A stretch of DNA of 52,502 nt, taken from NCBI GenBank assembly GCA_028288585.1, contig JAQBNL010000058.1:1-52502 (forward strand), read 5' to 3'. The position numbers and the translations under genes are program-made. The notes under the pieces are model-generated. The model was not told where the DNA came from, searched no databases, and worked only from the letters and a program-made list of their open reading frames with translations. The stretch's first letter is position 1. The number at the start of each line of letters is the position of its first letter. Origin of the DNA: Chitinophagaceae bacterium (GTDB lineage: Bacteria; Bacteroidota; Bacteroidia; Chitinophagales; Chitinophagaceae). Of the stretch, positions 22,560 to 31,806 are shown one piece after another.

Positions 22560-24284
22560 ATGAGAAATAAATTATGGATCGCCGCTGCAATATTATTTCT
22601 TATAATTATTGGGGGTTATCTTTTTATACGGCTCAACTATTTAAAGGCAAAGGATTTTAAGCCCGATACTTCAAAGGAAAAAAGTATTATAGACCTTCGC
22701 CCTGCAATTATTGCAAAGCTCCAGCAATTGGTAAAAGACGGTTCCAATGGATTATATATTTTATCTGTTGAAAAAATAGAACCGCATTTGCTTTCATCAA
22801 AGCTTGATGTATTAAATGCATCTATACATATTGATACGGCTGCCATGCATCATCTCGATAGCCTGCAATTATTGCCTGATGATATTTTTACATTTCATCT
22901 TTCAATGGTTCATATTGATGGGATTGGGATTGATGACCTGCTTAATAAGGACCGTATTGAAATAACAGGTATTCACGTCAGTAATCCTGTAATTACTATA
23001 TATCATAAAAAGCTTTCTTATAATGAAATTGAGCGTAAGCGTAACGATACGTTATCGCTTTATGAAAAGCTAAAGGGACGGTGGAAAAAGATTGCTATTG
23101 GAAAAATTGATGTTGTAAACGGAACATTCATTAATCACGATATAGTAAAAAAGAAAAAGGAAACAAAGTTTAAAGATATTTCTATTCTTATAAAGGACTT
23201 ACTTATTGATTCTTTGAGTCAATATGATAAAAGCAGGTTTCTTTTTGCAAAGCATGCAACATTCAGCACAAAAAATTATAGTATTCCTACATCGGATAGC
23301 TTATACTTTTTTAAAGCCGGCAATATTTCTTTAGCAGGAGAACAGCATACCATTACAGCTTTGAATTTGGAGTTAAAACCACGCTATAAAAGAGAGCAGT
23401 TTGAAAATAAATTGCCTTTTAGAAATGATATGTTCCAGTTTAATTTCCCAAAGGTTATTTTAAATGATATTGACGTATTAGCAATGATAAATGATGATAG
23501 ATTTATTGCCAAAAGAGCCGAAATAGCAGGTGGGTCATTCAGCGATTTCATTGACCGGTCCAAGCCTCAAAAGCCTGTAATGCTTAATAATTTTCCTCAC
23601 CAGTTATTAATGAGAATTCCTTTTAAATTGTCAATTAACAGGCTTGATGTACATAATGTAAATATAGCATACGAGGAACACAATCCATTGTCTGAACAAA
23701 ATGGTATTGTATATTTTGATAATCTTCATGGCAGTATAAATCATATATCAAACATCCCGGCAGAAATTAACATGCATCCCGTTACCGATTTTTCAGGCAC
23801 TGCTTTATTTATGCATCATGTGCCCATGACCGCAAAGTTTAAGTTTAATCTTTTAAAATATCGTACCGGCGATTTTTCTGTAGATATTACAATGGATACA
23901 TTGGATAATATCACCATAAATAAGATATCAGAACCACTTGGATTGTTTAGTGTAAAAACCGGGCAGATGCAGCATGCACAGGGCCATATAGGTGGAAATA
24001 ATTCCGGAACGAGCGGCAGTATAAGCATGCAATACAATAATCTGCATCTTACGCCGCTGAAAAAAGATGAACAAAAAGGGAAGCTGAAAAAAAAGGCGCT
24101 GACAGGTTTTTTTGCAAATATCCTGCTTATCAAAAATGAAAATCCGAAAGGAAAAGAATTACGCCAGCCAAATTTTACTGTTGAACGGGATAAGGAAACT
24201 CCTTTTTTCAACCTTATCTGGAAAACTATTCTTACGGGTATTTTAAAAACGTTAGGGATACCGGTTAAACTTGTAATAAAGTAA
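22560..24284 (+). CDS. Large membrane-anchored periplasmic protein, AsmA-like
   Basis: A 574-residue protein with one N-terminal membrane helix (about 4-25) and a long, mainly beta periplasmic part. Repeating strands such as IEITGIHVSNPVITIYH, KIAIGKIDVVNGTFINH and SINRLDVHNVNIAYEE show the grooved beta-structure typical of AsmA/TamB-like lipid-transport proteins. No standard AsmA motif is certain, so the assignment is from architecture alone. The C-terminus has a Lys-rich stretch (LKKDEQKGKLKKK) and a short amphipathic end. It precedes the second beta-barrel gene by 70 bases on the same strand, so they may be linked in envelope function. Confidence 0.6.
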   Translation: MRNKLWIAAAILFLIIIGGYLFIRLNYLKAKDFKPDTSKEKSIIDLRPAIIAKLQQLVKDGSNGLYILSVEKIEPHLLSSKLDVLNASIHIDTAAMHHLDSLQLLPDDIFTFHLSMVHIDGIGIDDLLNKDRIEITGIHVSNPVITIYHKKLSYNEIERKRNDTLSLYEKLKGRWKKIAIGKIDVVNGTFINHDIVKKKKETKFKDISILIKDLLIDSLSQYDKSRFLFAKHATFSTKNYSIPTSDSLYFFKAGNISLAGEQHTITALNLELKPRYKREQFENKLPFRNDMFQFNFPKVILNDIDVLAMINDDRFIAKRAEIAGGSFSDFIDRSKPQKPVMLNNFPHQLLMRIPFKLSINRLDVHNVNIAYEEHNPLSEQNGIVYFDNLHGSINHISNIPAEINMHPVTDFSGTALFMHHVPMTAKFKFNLLKYRTGDFSVDITMDTLDNITINKISEPLGLFSVKTGQMQHAQGHIGGNNSGTSGSISMQYNNLHLTPLKKDEQKGKLKKKALTGFFANILLIKNENPKGKELRQPNFTVERDKETPFFNLIWKTILTGILKTLGIPVKLVIK

Positions 24285-24354
24285 AATTCAAAAATTTTTC
24301 TTCTACAAACTTTCCTCAGAATTGTAAAACAACTTTGCAAAAACTTTATCAGGA

Positions 24355-26766
24355 ATGCATCTAAAAAAAATACTTACCTCTTTTTCTATTCTATTATTGT
24401 CAGCCATTACATTTGCCCAGGGCCCGGGAGCGATAATTTCAGGCGTAGTGCAGGATGGAAACTCTAAAGCTCCTTTAGAGTTTGCGAATGTGCAATTATT
24501 GAATGCAGCGGACAGTTCTGTTATAAAGGCTACTGCTACTGATAAAAAAGGCAAATTCACTCTTGATAATATAAATAACGGCAATTATGTTTTGCTTTGC
24601 ACTTTTATTGGATACGAAAAAATAAAAACCCCGGTAACTGTTGCCAATCAACAAAGGATTAATGCGGGAACCATCCTTATCTCTTCTCTTTCCACAAGCA
24701 TGCATGAAGTTGTAGTTACTTCAAAAAAATCTTTGCTAAATACTTCTATCGACAGAAAAATTTATAATGTAGGCCAGGACATAATGGCGCAGAGCGGTTC
24801 TGCCTCGGATATTTTAAAAAATGTTCCATCTGTAGAAGTTGATATTGATGGAGGTGTAAGTTTAAGAGGCTCATCGGAAGTGATGATCCTCATTAATGGC
24901 AAACCCTCTCCATTAATGGGAAAATCAAGAGCAGAAGTATTACAGCAACTGCCTGCCAACTCTATTGATCGGATTGAAGTAATTACAAATCCTTCAGCAC
25001 GCTTCCGGCCTGATGGCACTGCCGGTATCATAAACATTGTAATGAAAAAAAATATTAAAGGAGGATGGAATGGAACGTTGGTTGGAAATGCCGGTAATAA
25101 TAATCGCTACAACGGAAGCGCTAACCTGAATTTCAGAACAGAAAAATTGAGTTTATTCGGAACCTATAGCATTCGCCAGGACAGCAGGCGAAGAGTGAAT
25201 TCAATTGAACGGCAAGAGTTAGACTCTTTCGGAAATACTACACTTTTTTATACCGAACACAATGTTTCGCCTGCCAAACCCCTTTCCCATATTGTTTCTG
25301 CAGGCTCAGAATATAAAATAAATGAGCATAACAGCATTGGTTTATCAGGCAATTATTCACACCGTGTTCTTACAAAAAATGATGTGGCAAATAAATTTTA
25401 CTACGACAAAAATCATATACTCACCCAGCAATACGACAGGTTACGGTATGATCCTGAATATGAAATTGAAAAAGACGCAACTGCATTTTGGCAGCACAAT
25501 TTTAAAAAAGAAGATCACGAGATAAGATTTGAATACAATAAAGCAGTATCAGATGAACTGGAAGATAACCATTACACCAATAAATACAGTTTTCCTGCAG
25601 TTGCATCTACATTTGATAATACATTGATTAAACAAACAAGCAAGGAAGATCATTTAACAATAGATTACTCAAACCCCCTGTCAGAAAATCAAAAGCTGGA
25701 GCTAGGGTATGATGGAACTTTCAGTAAACAGGACCCCGTTTTTTACGGTGAATATTTTGATGTATCGCAGCAGAAATTTGTAATGGATATGGTAACATCC
25801 AATAAATTTATTTACATCCAGCATCTCAATGCTTTGTATGGTACTTACCAGCGCAGCTATGGAGCTTTTGGTTATTCCCTGGGGTTAAGGGGTGAGCAAA
25901 CCAATATACAGGCAAACCTTGTATCTAAAGATTCATCGCTAAACAATAGTTATTTTAAACTTTATCCAACTATTCACTTTGCTTACAAACTTAAAAATGG
26001 TGATATCCAGTTAAATTACAGCAGGCGTGTCCGCCGCCCCGAAGCTGATGATTTAAACCCGTTTCCCGAATACGCTGACCCAAGAAATTTAAGAGCCGGT
26101 AATCCGAAGTTATTACCTGAGATAATCAACTCGATCGAGTTTGGATATAAATGGCAAAACGATAAATATTCTTTTGTACCCAGCCTTTATTACCGTTATA
26201 AACAAAATGGCTTTACCCAGGTAATTACCAAGTTAAACGATTCTACTTTTTTAACTACCCAGCAAAACCTTTCCAATGATAAATCAGCAGGATTGGAACT
26301 TATATTTTCTGCAAAACCTGCCAAATTCATGTCGGCAAATCTTAGCTCTAATATTTTTTATAATACAATTGATGCATCAAATCTTGGATATACCGCAAAG
26401 AAATCAGTTGTTTCAATGAGCCTGAATTTCAACAGCACATTTGTTATCACAAAAAACACAATGCTTCAAATCAGCAGCAACTACCGCTCGGCACGGTTAA
26501 CTGCCCAGGGAAAATCGTATGGCACATTTGTATTTAACAGTGGTATGCGACAGGATCTTTTTAAAAAGCAAGTCTCTGTTACGCTTACCGGTTCAGACCT
26601 ATTTAAAACATTACGGGAGAAAAGAGAATTGAATACTTCGTTTTTAAAACAAACGTCAATTGGAAGACGTGATGCAAGAATAATTTATGTAGGCCTTGCT
26701 TACCATTTCGGAAAAACTTTCAAAAAACCCACTGAAGAAAAACTGCAGTTTGATAATAACTTATAA
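24355..26766 (+). CDS. Outer-membrane beta-barrel protein with carboxypeptidase-regulatory domain (second copy)
   Basis: An 803-residue protein of the same family as the one at 17714-20137. The signal peptide (about 1-22, ITFAQ) precedes a carboxypeptidase-regulatory-like domain (28-112), then the plug-like region (SASDILKNVPSVEVDIDGGV, VMILINGKPSPLM, PSARFRPDGTAGIINIVMKK) and an OMP_b-brl_3 barrel to the C-terminus. It is more likely an ancient paralogue than a recent duplicate, since the proteins agree mainly in motifs. The last six bases overlap the convergent PAP2 gene. Confidence 0.9.
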   Translation: MHLKKILTSFSILLLSAITFAQGPGAIISGVVQDGNSKAPLEFANVQLLNAADSSVIKATATDKKGKFTLDNINNGNYVLLCTFIGYEKIKTPVTVANQQRINAGTILISSLSTSMHEVVVTSKKSLLNTSIDRKIYNVGQDIMAQSGSASDILKNVPSVEVDIDGGVSLRGSSEVMILINGKPSPLMGKSRAEVLQQLPANSIDRIEVITNPSARFRPDGTAGIINIVMKKNIKGGWNGTLVGNAGNNNRYNGSANLNFRTEKLSLFGTYSIRQDSRRRVNSIERQELDSFGNTTLFYTEHNVSPAKPLSHIVSAGSEYKINEHNSIGLSGNYSHRVLTKNDVANKFYYDKNHILTQQYDRLRYDPEYEIEKDATAFWQHNFKKEDHEIRFEYNKAVSDELEDNHYTNKYSFPAVASTFDNTLIKQTSKEDHLTIDYSNPLSENQKLELGYDGTFSKQDPVFYGEYFDVSQQKFVMDMVTSNKFIYIQHLNALYGTYQRSYGAFGYSLGLRGEQTNIQANLVSKDSSLNNSYFKLYPTIHFAYKLKNGDIQLNYSRRVRRPEADDLNPFPEYADPRNLRAGNPKLLPEIINSIEFGYKWQNDKYSFVPSLYYRYKQNGFTQVITKLNDSTFLTTQQNLSNDKSAGLELIFSAKPAKFMSANLSSNIFYNTIDASNLGYTAKKSVVSMSLNFNSTFVITKNTMLQISSNYRSARLTAQGKSYGTFVFNSGMRQDLFKKQVSVTLTGSDLFKTLREKRELNTSFLKQTSIGRRDARIIYVGLAYHFGKTFKKPTEEKLQFDNNL

Positions 26767-27447
26767 AACCCCTGGTTTCTGCGCTCGCTGAATTCTTTGC
26801 ACTACCCATAGTGAGATACTAAGCCAGATAATACTTAAACAAAATCCTGCAATAACATCGCTGGCAAAATGTACATGCAGGTAAACCCTGCTTCCTGCAA
26901 TACATACAGCAAGCAAAATGAAGATGACAGACAATATCCATTTCCAAAATTTTGGAAGATTAGATTTCCAAATGATATAACTGAATAAGCCAAAAAACGT
27001 GAAAGAGGAAAATGAATGGCCACTTGGATAACTATAGCCCATAACATCCGGTGTTAATGGCGTTAATGGACGATGGCGATGAAATATATTCTTTAAAATA
27101 TAAAGCAAAACAATGCTGCTTAACCCTACTGCAGCCACGCTGATTGATTGCAGCTTGTTACGTTTGTAAAATAAAAAGAAAGCGCTAAGCAAAATATAGG
27201 CTGGCAAAAGAAATGTAGTGGAACCAAAAAAAGTAAAGAGCAACATTACCTTTGTTGTAAAAGGAGTTGTATACCGTGAAAGAATTTCGAATACCTTAAA
27301 ATCAAAACCAGTTTCCTTCTCCAGCACTATTTCATCTGTCAGGCGCCAGAAAAGAAACACCGTTAATAAAAAAAATATGAGGGCGGCTAACAACCCGAGC
27401 GTTATTCTCTTTGCCTTTTTCTTTACCTGTTGTGTAGGTTGATCCAC
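26761..27447 (-). CDS. PAP2 family phosphatase, membrane-embedded
   Basis: A 228-residue integral membrane protein. The three phosphatase motifs are present: KNIFHRHRP, SYPSGHSFS and SRVYLHVHFASD. About six hydrophobic segments place the active site at the membrane surface, as in undecaprenyl-pyrophosphate or phosphatidylglycerophosphate phosphatases. The start is GTG at 27447; the next Met (residue 67) lies far inside. It follows the other PAP2 gene with two bases between them, so they are co-transcribed and possibly coupled. It overlaps the end of the convergent beta-barrel gene by six bases. Confidence 0.92.
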   Translation of the reverse strand: MDQPTQQVKKKAKRITLGLLAALIFFLLTVFLFWRLTDEIVLEKETGFDFKVFEILSRYTTPFTTKVMLLFTFFGSTTFLLPAYILLSAFFLFYKRNKLQSISVAAVGLSSIVLLYILKNIFHRHRPLTPLTPDVMGYSYPSGHSFSSFTFFGLFSYIIWKSNLPKFWKWILSVIFILLAVCIAGSRVYLHVHFASDVIAGFCLSIIWLSISLWVVQRIQRAQKPGVL

Positions 27448-27449
27448 TT

Positions 27450-28430
27450 TTAATAAAAACTATAAGTTACGCCGGGTAATAATTTACCATACAATGGCTG
27501 GATATTAAATGAAAATGCGCCTTTCTTTTGTTTTACCGGTCTTTCGGGTTGTTTAATTTTCATATAACGGTGATAATTATGTACTACCTGTCTGCCGCTT
27601 AAAATACCTAATGCTGCTCCCACAAAAACATCTGTGGGCCAGTGTTTGGCTTCTGTCATTCGGCTTATGCCAACTACTGTTGCAAAGCTGTATGCAAAAA
27701 CCGGTATCCAGGGATGGTGCCTGTATTCCATTGCGTAAACAGTAGCAGCAGCAAACACTGCTGTGGTATGACCTGAAGGAAACGAAGGATTTGAAGTACC
27801 TGTTGTTTGGGTAGAAAATTTATAAAATGGCCCATGAAAAGTAGGAGAGGCTACATTTGTTTTCGGATCAATATAATCAGGCCGCTGCCTGCTGGTTAAA
27901 TACTTTAACACAGTTTCTATAGCGCCGGCAGTAAGATATGCCTGCGTAGCAAGAAAGGCTGTCGACTTTATTTTTTCATTTTTAAAAATAAATCCATAAG
28001 AAGTGAGAGCGGCTATAGTATATATCTCGTATAATCCGCCGAAGCTTGTCATAAAATTACTGGCTGATGAAACCGGTTTATTCCGGTCGGCAAGCCCTAC
28101 AAAATATTTACTTACCGGCTTATCAGCAAATGATAAACCTAATGCTGCAGCGCCAAATATGGCAGCATGTGTCCAGTCTTTTTTTGTTGCATGAAAAGGA
28201 TATGTAGCCTGCTGCTTAAAGTCATTGCCCAGTAAAACAAAATAATTACGAAAGGTAAATTTTGTTGAATCGTTATAAGCGCCTGGAGCGATATTAATAT
28301 TCTTTTTCTGTTCCTGCGTTTCATTAACGTTTAAACTATCAAGCTTTTTTACAAGCGTATCTTTTTGCGAAAATGCAATAGCCGGAGTTAAAAATGTTAT
28401 CAGAACTAATAATCTTAATCTGTATCTCAT
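27450..28430 (-). CDS. Secreted PAP2 family phosphatase
   Basis: From the ATG at 28430 the protein has 326 residues and a signal peptide (RLRLLVLITFLTPAIAFSQ); a TTG at 28463 would only add a non-signal extension. The PAP2 motifs are LKYLTSRQRP, SFPSGHTTAVF and SRMTEAKHWPTD. Unlike its neighbour, it has fewer membrane helices and an exported N-terminus, so it may act on periplasmic or outer-membrane lipid phosphates, for example lipid A or undecaprenyl carriers. The short beta-rich tail (QPLYGKLLPGVTYSFY) ends in aromatic residues, perhaps for outer-membrane association; this is inference. Confidence 0.88.
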   Translation of the reverse strand: MRYRLRLLVLITFLTPAIAFSQKDTLVKKLDSLNVNETQEQKKNINIAPGAYNDSTKFTFRNYFVLLGNDFKQQATYPFHATKKDWTHAAIFGAAALGLSFADKPVSKYFVGLADRNKPVSSASNFMTSFGGLYEIYTIAALTSYGFIFKNEKIKSTAFLATQAYLTAGAIETVLKYLTSRQRPDYIDPKTNVASPTFHGPFYKFSTQTTGTSNPSFPSGHTTAVFAAATVYAMEYRHHPWIPVFAYSFATVVGISRMTEAKHWPTDVFVGAALGILSGRQVVHNYHRYMKIKQPERPVKQKKGAFSFNIQPLYGKLLPGVTYSFY

Positions 28431-28526
28431 AATGGTGGATCTTATTTTTTTATTCTTTAACAATAAACATACCTCTTTTTATTTTTTAAGAATTGAGTAA
28501 GATAAATTTGAAGTAAAGAATACAAA

Positions 28527-29540
28527 TCAATCTTTTTTTACAACAAGAACCTGGAATGAACCTGGAACGATTTTACGTCTCGCTTTTGGATTTTGAGGAT
28601 CTGCAGGCTCAAAGTCTGCGGCAGGTAAAAAAAGTGTTTGCGTTTTTTCATCTATCGTAATTGTCCTGGCGCCCGCCTTTGTAGTTACTGTTTCCAATAC
28701 TTTAAATTCATTGGCCGAAAGCTCTTTTATAACAGTGATATTGCCCTCACCGTTAGAGGTGAATATCAATTTATTTTTTTCATCAAATGCTACTCCATCA
28801 CAACCATCGCCTATAGGCAATTTTTCAATTATTTTTCCATCGGCCGCGTCCATTACTATCAATTGTTTAGAATCTGAGCAGCTTGAAAATAACCTCCTGG
28901 TTTTTTTATCAAGTGCGAGACCGGTGGGGGCTTCGCCGGGTGAAAGAGACCAGCGGTTTTCAACTGTAAAAGTTTTGCAATTGATTACAATGATTTGGTT
29001 CTTGTCTTCCAGGTTCACATATAATTTTCCTTCACCATCTGAAGTACCTTCTTCCGGCTTTCCTCCAACATCAATAGTGGAAATTACTGTATTGGTTACG
29101 GGGTCTATTACAGAAAGATTTTTACTGCGGCCATTATTGGTAATTATTTTTTTAGAGTATGGCTCATAATAAATAGCATCCGGATTTTCGCCTGTGGAAA
29201 TTTGGGTTAACACCTGGTTTGTTTTTAGATCAAACACAGTAACATTATTTAATCTTCCGTTACTGGTATATCCTTTACCCAGCTCATTGTCAAAAGCAAT
29301 TCCATGAACGCCTGTCGTATTCAGGATTACGCCAATAGAATCTCCGGTTTTTTCATCCAGTATATTTACCTGGGTGCCATGTGACACGTAGAGTTTGTTA
29401 TTATTGGTTACTATATAATCCCAGCCGCCACTGCTTGCAATATGAAATGTTTTTACAACATTATACCCTGTTTTATTTTGTGCAGATGCAGTATATAAAA
29501 ACCCTACAAACAATAAAAAACTTATAGCCTTCTTTATCAT
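28527..29540 (-). CDS. Secreted YncE/YVTN-type beta-propeller protein
   Basis: From the ATG at 29540 (337 residues) it has a signal peptide (IKKAISFLLFVGFLYTASAQ); an upstream start at 29627 would bury it. The mature chain has seven or so propeller blades of the YVTN type, with repeated patterns such as GWDYIVTNNNKLYVSHG, TVFDLKTNQVLTQISTG and NLSVIDPVTNTVISTIDVGG. Such proteins bind ligands or act as scaffolds in the periplasm; some are linked to metal or quinoprotein metabolism. No quinone or metal motif was recognised. It lies downstream of the amine oxidase gene on the same strand. Confidence 0.85.
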   Translation of the reverse strand: MIKKAISFLLFVGFLYTASAQNKTGYNVVKTFHIASSGGWDYIVTNNNKLYVSHGTQVNILDEKTGDSIGVILNTTGVHGIAFDNELGKGYTSNGRLNNVTVFDLKTNQVLTQISTGENPDAIYYEPYSKKIITNNGRSKNLSVIDPVTNTVISTIDVGGKPEEGTSDGEGKLYVNLEDKNQIIVINCKTFTVENRWSLSPGEAPTGLALDKKTRRLFSSCSDSKQLIVMDAADGKIIEKLPIGDGCDGVAFDEKNKLIFTSNGEGNITVIKELSANEFKVLETVTTKAGARTITIDEKTQTLFLPAADFEPADPQNPKARRKIVPGSFQVLVVKKD

Positions 29541-29632
29541 ATAAAAATATTTAGGCGACAAATTACTGCTGAAAACTGAAGAAATCCTGAAGTGTTTTGA
29601 ATTATTTAATACCTCTTTATGTTCCACTAAAA

Positions 29633-30919
29633 TTACAAGATGTTCAACATCTTTTCAGCCACATCCTTTCCTGAATTAAGTGCTCCTTCTACAGTGGCGT
29701 TAGAATTGTCATCCAGCGCTTCTCCTGCAAAAAATAAAGTGTTTGCAACAGGAGTGGCTAATATTTTTTTTGCAGCCGCTGATGCAATAGTGTTATAAGA
29801 GTATGCTCCTTTACTAAAAGGATCGGCCATCCAATCATGGATTAATGAAGCTTTAAGAAATTGCCGGAGAATTTTTATATCGATTGCAAAAATGGATGAA
29901 AGTGAAAGCAATGCCTGCTGTAAAATGAAATCATCATCTTCATTGGCTAATGCATTAGCTTTTGGACCTGCCAGCCAGCCTGTGAGTATTGGTGTTTTAT
30001 CAGGCAATTGTGACCACCATGTAGGAATTTTTTCATCCGAAAATAGAAAGAACATGTTTTTTGCTCTCCTGTATTCTCCGGTTTCCCAAAAGGCATGTGT
30101 GAATTCCAGGACAATTTTTATTACACTGCCATAACCAATTTGTTTAGCGGCTTCACTAACCGTAGGCAATGAAGATTCAAAAGAAATGCCTGCGTCAATT
30201 TCTTCTCCTGTTAAAAAGGGCAGCGGTACAGTAATGATAACTTTATTGGAAAAAAAGGAATTATTGTCTTTGGTTATCACTTCTGCATAATCATCCTTCC
30301 AGTTTATTTTCTTTACAATAGTTGAGAGATGAATGCTGCATCCGTTTTGCAGGCAGGTATTTTTTAGATGATCAAGCAGGAGCTGATAGCCTCCTTCAAT
30401 TCTATATTGTTCATCATCTTCTTTCTGCCAATCTTTTTTTAATGCCAATGAACTCGCATAGCTAATATCCGCAGCGTCATAACCTTCCATGTATTGCTGA
30501 AGTGATTTTTTCATTCCACTATATTTCTCATCCTTAAAATATGTGTTCATAAGTTCGGCAATACTTATATCATGGTTAAGTTCATTTAATTTTTTCATTA
30601 GCTGGTCTGCATGCTCAATAAAATCGTTCCTTCTTAAAAGTTTATCATTTTTCAGTTGCCACAATTCTCCATCCGTTTCATAATATTTTATCCCTGCTTC
30701 TTTCAGCAAACTTATAGTTACGGGCAGCTTGCCATGAATAAATTCTGCTCCTGCCTCCACAGGTTTTGAAAATCCATTTTTAATAAGCGTATGTACACGT
30801 CCGCCAATGCGGTTGCGGGCTTCAAGTATGCAGACTTTCTTTTTTGCCCGGGATACAATTTTTGCAGCCATTAAGCCTGCTGCGCCTGCACCAATTATTA
30901 TTATGTCAAATTTTTCCAT
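29633..30919 (-). CDS. FAD-dependent flavin monoamine oxidase family protein
   Basis: From the ATG at 30919 it has 428 residues. The N-terminal dinucleotide fold is FDIIIIGAGAAGLMAAKIVS followed by CILEARNRIGGRVHTL, the flavin amine oxidase signature. The C-terminal FAD-contact motif is FAGEALDDNSNATVEGALNS. The middle holds a substrate-binding domain. The family oxidises polyamines, aromatic amines or amino acids, or acts as protoporphyrinogen- or carotenoid-type oxidoreductase; the substrate is unresolved. No signal peptide, so cytoplasmic. Confidence 0.9.
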   Translation of the reverse strand: MEKFDIIIIGAGAAGLMAAKIVSRAKKKVCILEARNRIGGRVHTLIKNGFSKPVEAGAEFIHGKLPVTISLLKEAGIKYYETDGELWQLKNDKLLRRNDFIEHADQLMKKLNELNHDISIAELMNTYFKDEKYSGMKKSLQQYMEGYDAADISYASSLALKKDWQKEDDEQYRIEGGYQLLLDHLKNTCLQNGCSIHLSTIVKKINWKDDYAEVITKDNNSFFSNKVIITVPLPFLTGEEIDAGISFESSLPTVSEAAKQIGYGSVIKIVLEFTHAFWETGEYRRAKNMFFLFSDEKIPTWWSQLPDKTPILTGWLAGPKANALANEDDDFILQQALLSLSSIFAIDIKILRQFLKASLIHDWMADPFSKGAYSYNTIASAAAKKILATPVANTLFFAGEALDDNSNATVEGALNSGKDVAEKMLNIL

Positions 30920-31084
30920 TGTTCGATATCGCTGCAATTGTTTTGCCAGAACATTTTCTGTTTATCTTCATGCATCAGTAATCAATCAAATAATATTTTG
31001 TTTAAAATTCACTATAACCATATTTAGGTAACAAATTTGATGAGAATATACAGATGATAAATATTAAATCTTAAAAATTACATT

Positions 31085-31747
31085 ATGAAAATTTCAATGC
31101 TGCTTTTAACGCTATCCATTATTTGTCTGCAGGTAAAAAGCCAGGAAAAGGAAAGTGATAAAATCATGGCTGCCAACAAGGTTCTTGTTGAATTCAGTAA
31201 CATGAAAGAAAAGATACCACAAAAACTTTTTAATGTAACTGAAGGTATAATCATTGTTCCCAAGCTGATAAATGCGGGGTTCGTTATTGCCGGTAAAAGG
31301 GGGAAGGGTATTGCAATGATCAAAAATGCTGATGGCACATGGAGCAACCCGGTATTTGTTACCATAACCGGTGGTAGTTTGGGGTTCCAGGCCGGCGTGC
31401 AATCCATTGACCTTGTATTAATTTTCAAGAGCAGGCAAACACTTGAAAAAATAGGGAATGGAAGTTTTACATTAGGCGGTGATGCTTCTGTTACTGCAGG
31501 GCCTGTGGGTAGAAACTCCAGCGCAAGCACTGATTATAAAATGGAAGCTGAAGTGTATTCTTATTCTAAATCAAAGGGGCTTTTTGCGGGGATAAGTATA
31601 AGCGGTTCTGCCCTGGATATTGATGAAAAAGCAAACACTGCTTTTTATGGAGAACAGGTTGATGCCAAAGCAATATTTGATGGTAATAAAAAATCATCTG
31701 CCGAAACGGTTGCTTTGAAACAAACATTATCAAACTTATTTAAATAA
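31085..31747 (+). CDS. Secreted SYLF (Ysc84) lipid-binding domain protein
   Basis: A 220-residue protein with a signal peptide (about 1-19, LQVKSQ) and one SYLF domain. Its signs are FNVTEGIIIVPKLINAGFVI, SNPVFVTITGGSLGFQAGVQ, SIDLVLIFKS and GGDASVTAGPVGR, then AEVYSYSKSKGLFAGISISG. SYLF domains bind phosphoinositides in eukaryotes; bacterial secreted members probably associate with membranes, but their function is unknown. The gene converges on the L,D-transpeptidase gene and ends at a strong inverted repeat. Confidence 0.92.
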   Translation: MKISMLLLTLSIICLQVKSQEKESDKIMAANKVLVEFSNMKEKIPQKLFNVTEGIIIVPKLINAGFVIAGKRGKGIAMIKNADGTWSNPVFVTITGGSLGFQAGVQSIDLVLIFKSRQTLEKIGNGSFTLGGDASVTAGPVGRNSSASTDYKMEAEVYSYSKSKGLFAGISISGSALDIDEKANTAFYGEQVDAKAIFDGNKKSSAETVALKQTLSNLFK

Positions 31748-31755
31748 GGAATTTT

Positions 31756-31806
31756 AAATAAGAAATAAGAAAGTTGTACAGACTTCAATTTTCTTATTTC
31801 TTATTT
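31756..31806. terminator. 17-bp perfect inverted repeat between convergent genes
   Basis: AAATAAGAAATAAGAAA (31756-31772) and its exact complement (31790-31806) flank a 17-base loop. The right arm includes the stop codon of the L,D-transpeptidase. It is AT-only apart from four G-C pairs, so it is a weak but long bidirectional terminator. Confidence 0.65.

Noticed and set aside
23816-24340. A 174-codon minus-strand ORF
   Set aside because: It lies opposite the end of the AsmA-like gene and has no recognisable domain.
31078-31530. A 150-codon minus-strand ORF
   Set aside because: It is antisense to the SYLF gene, which has a signal peptide and complete domain.
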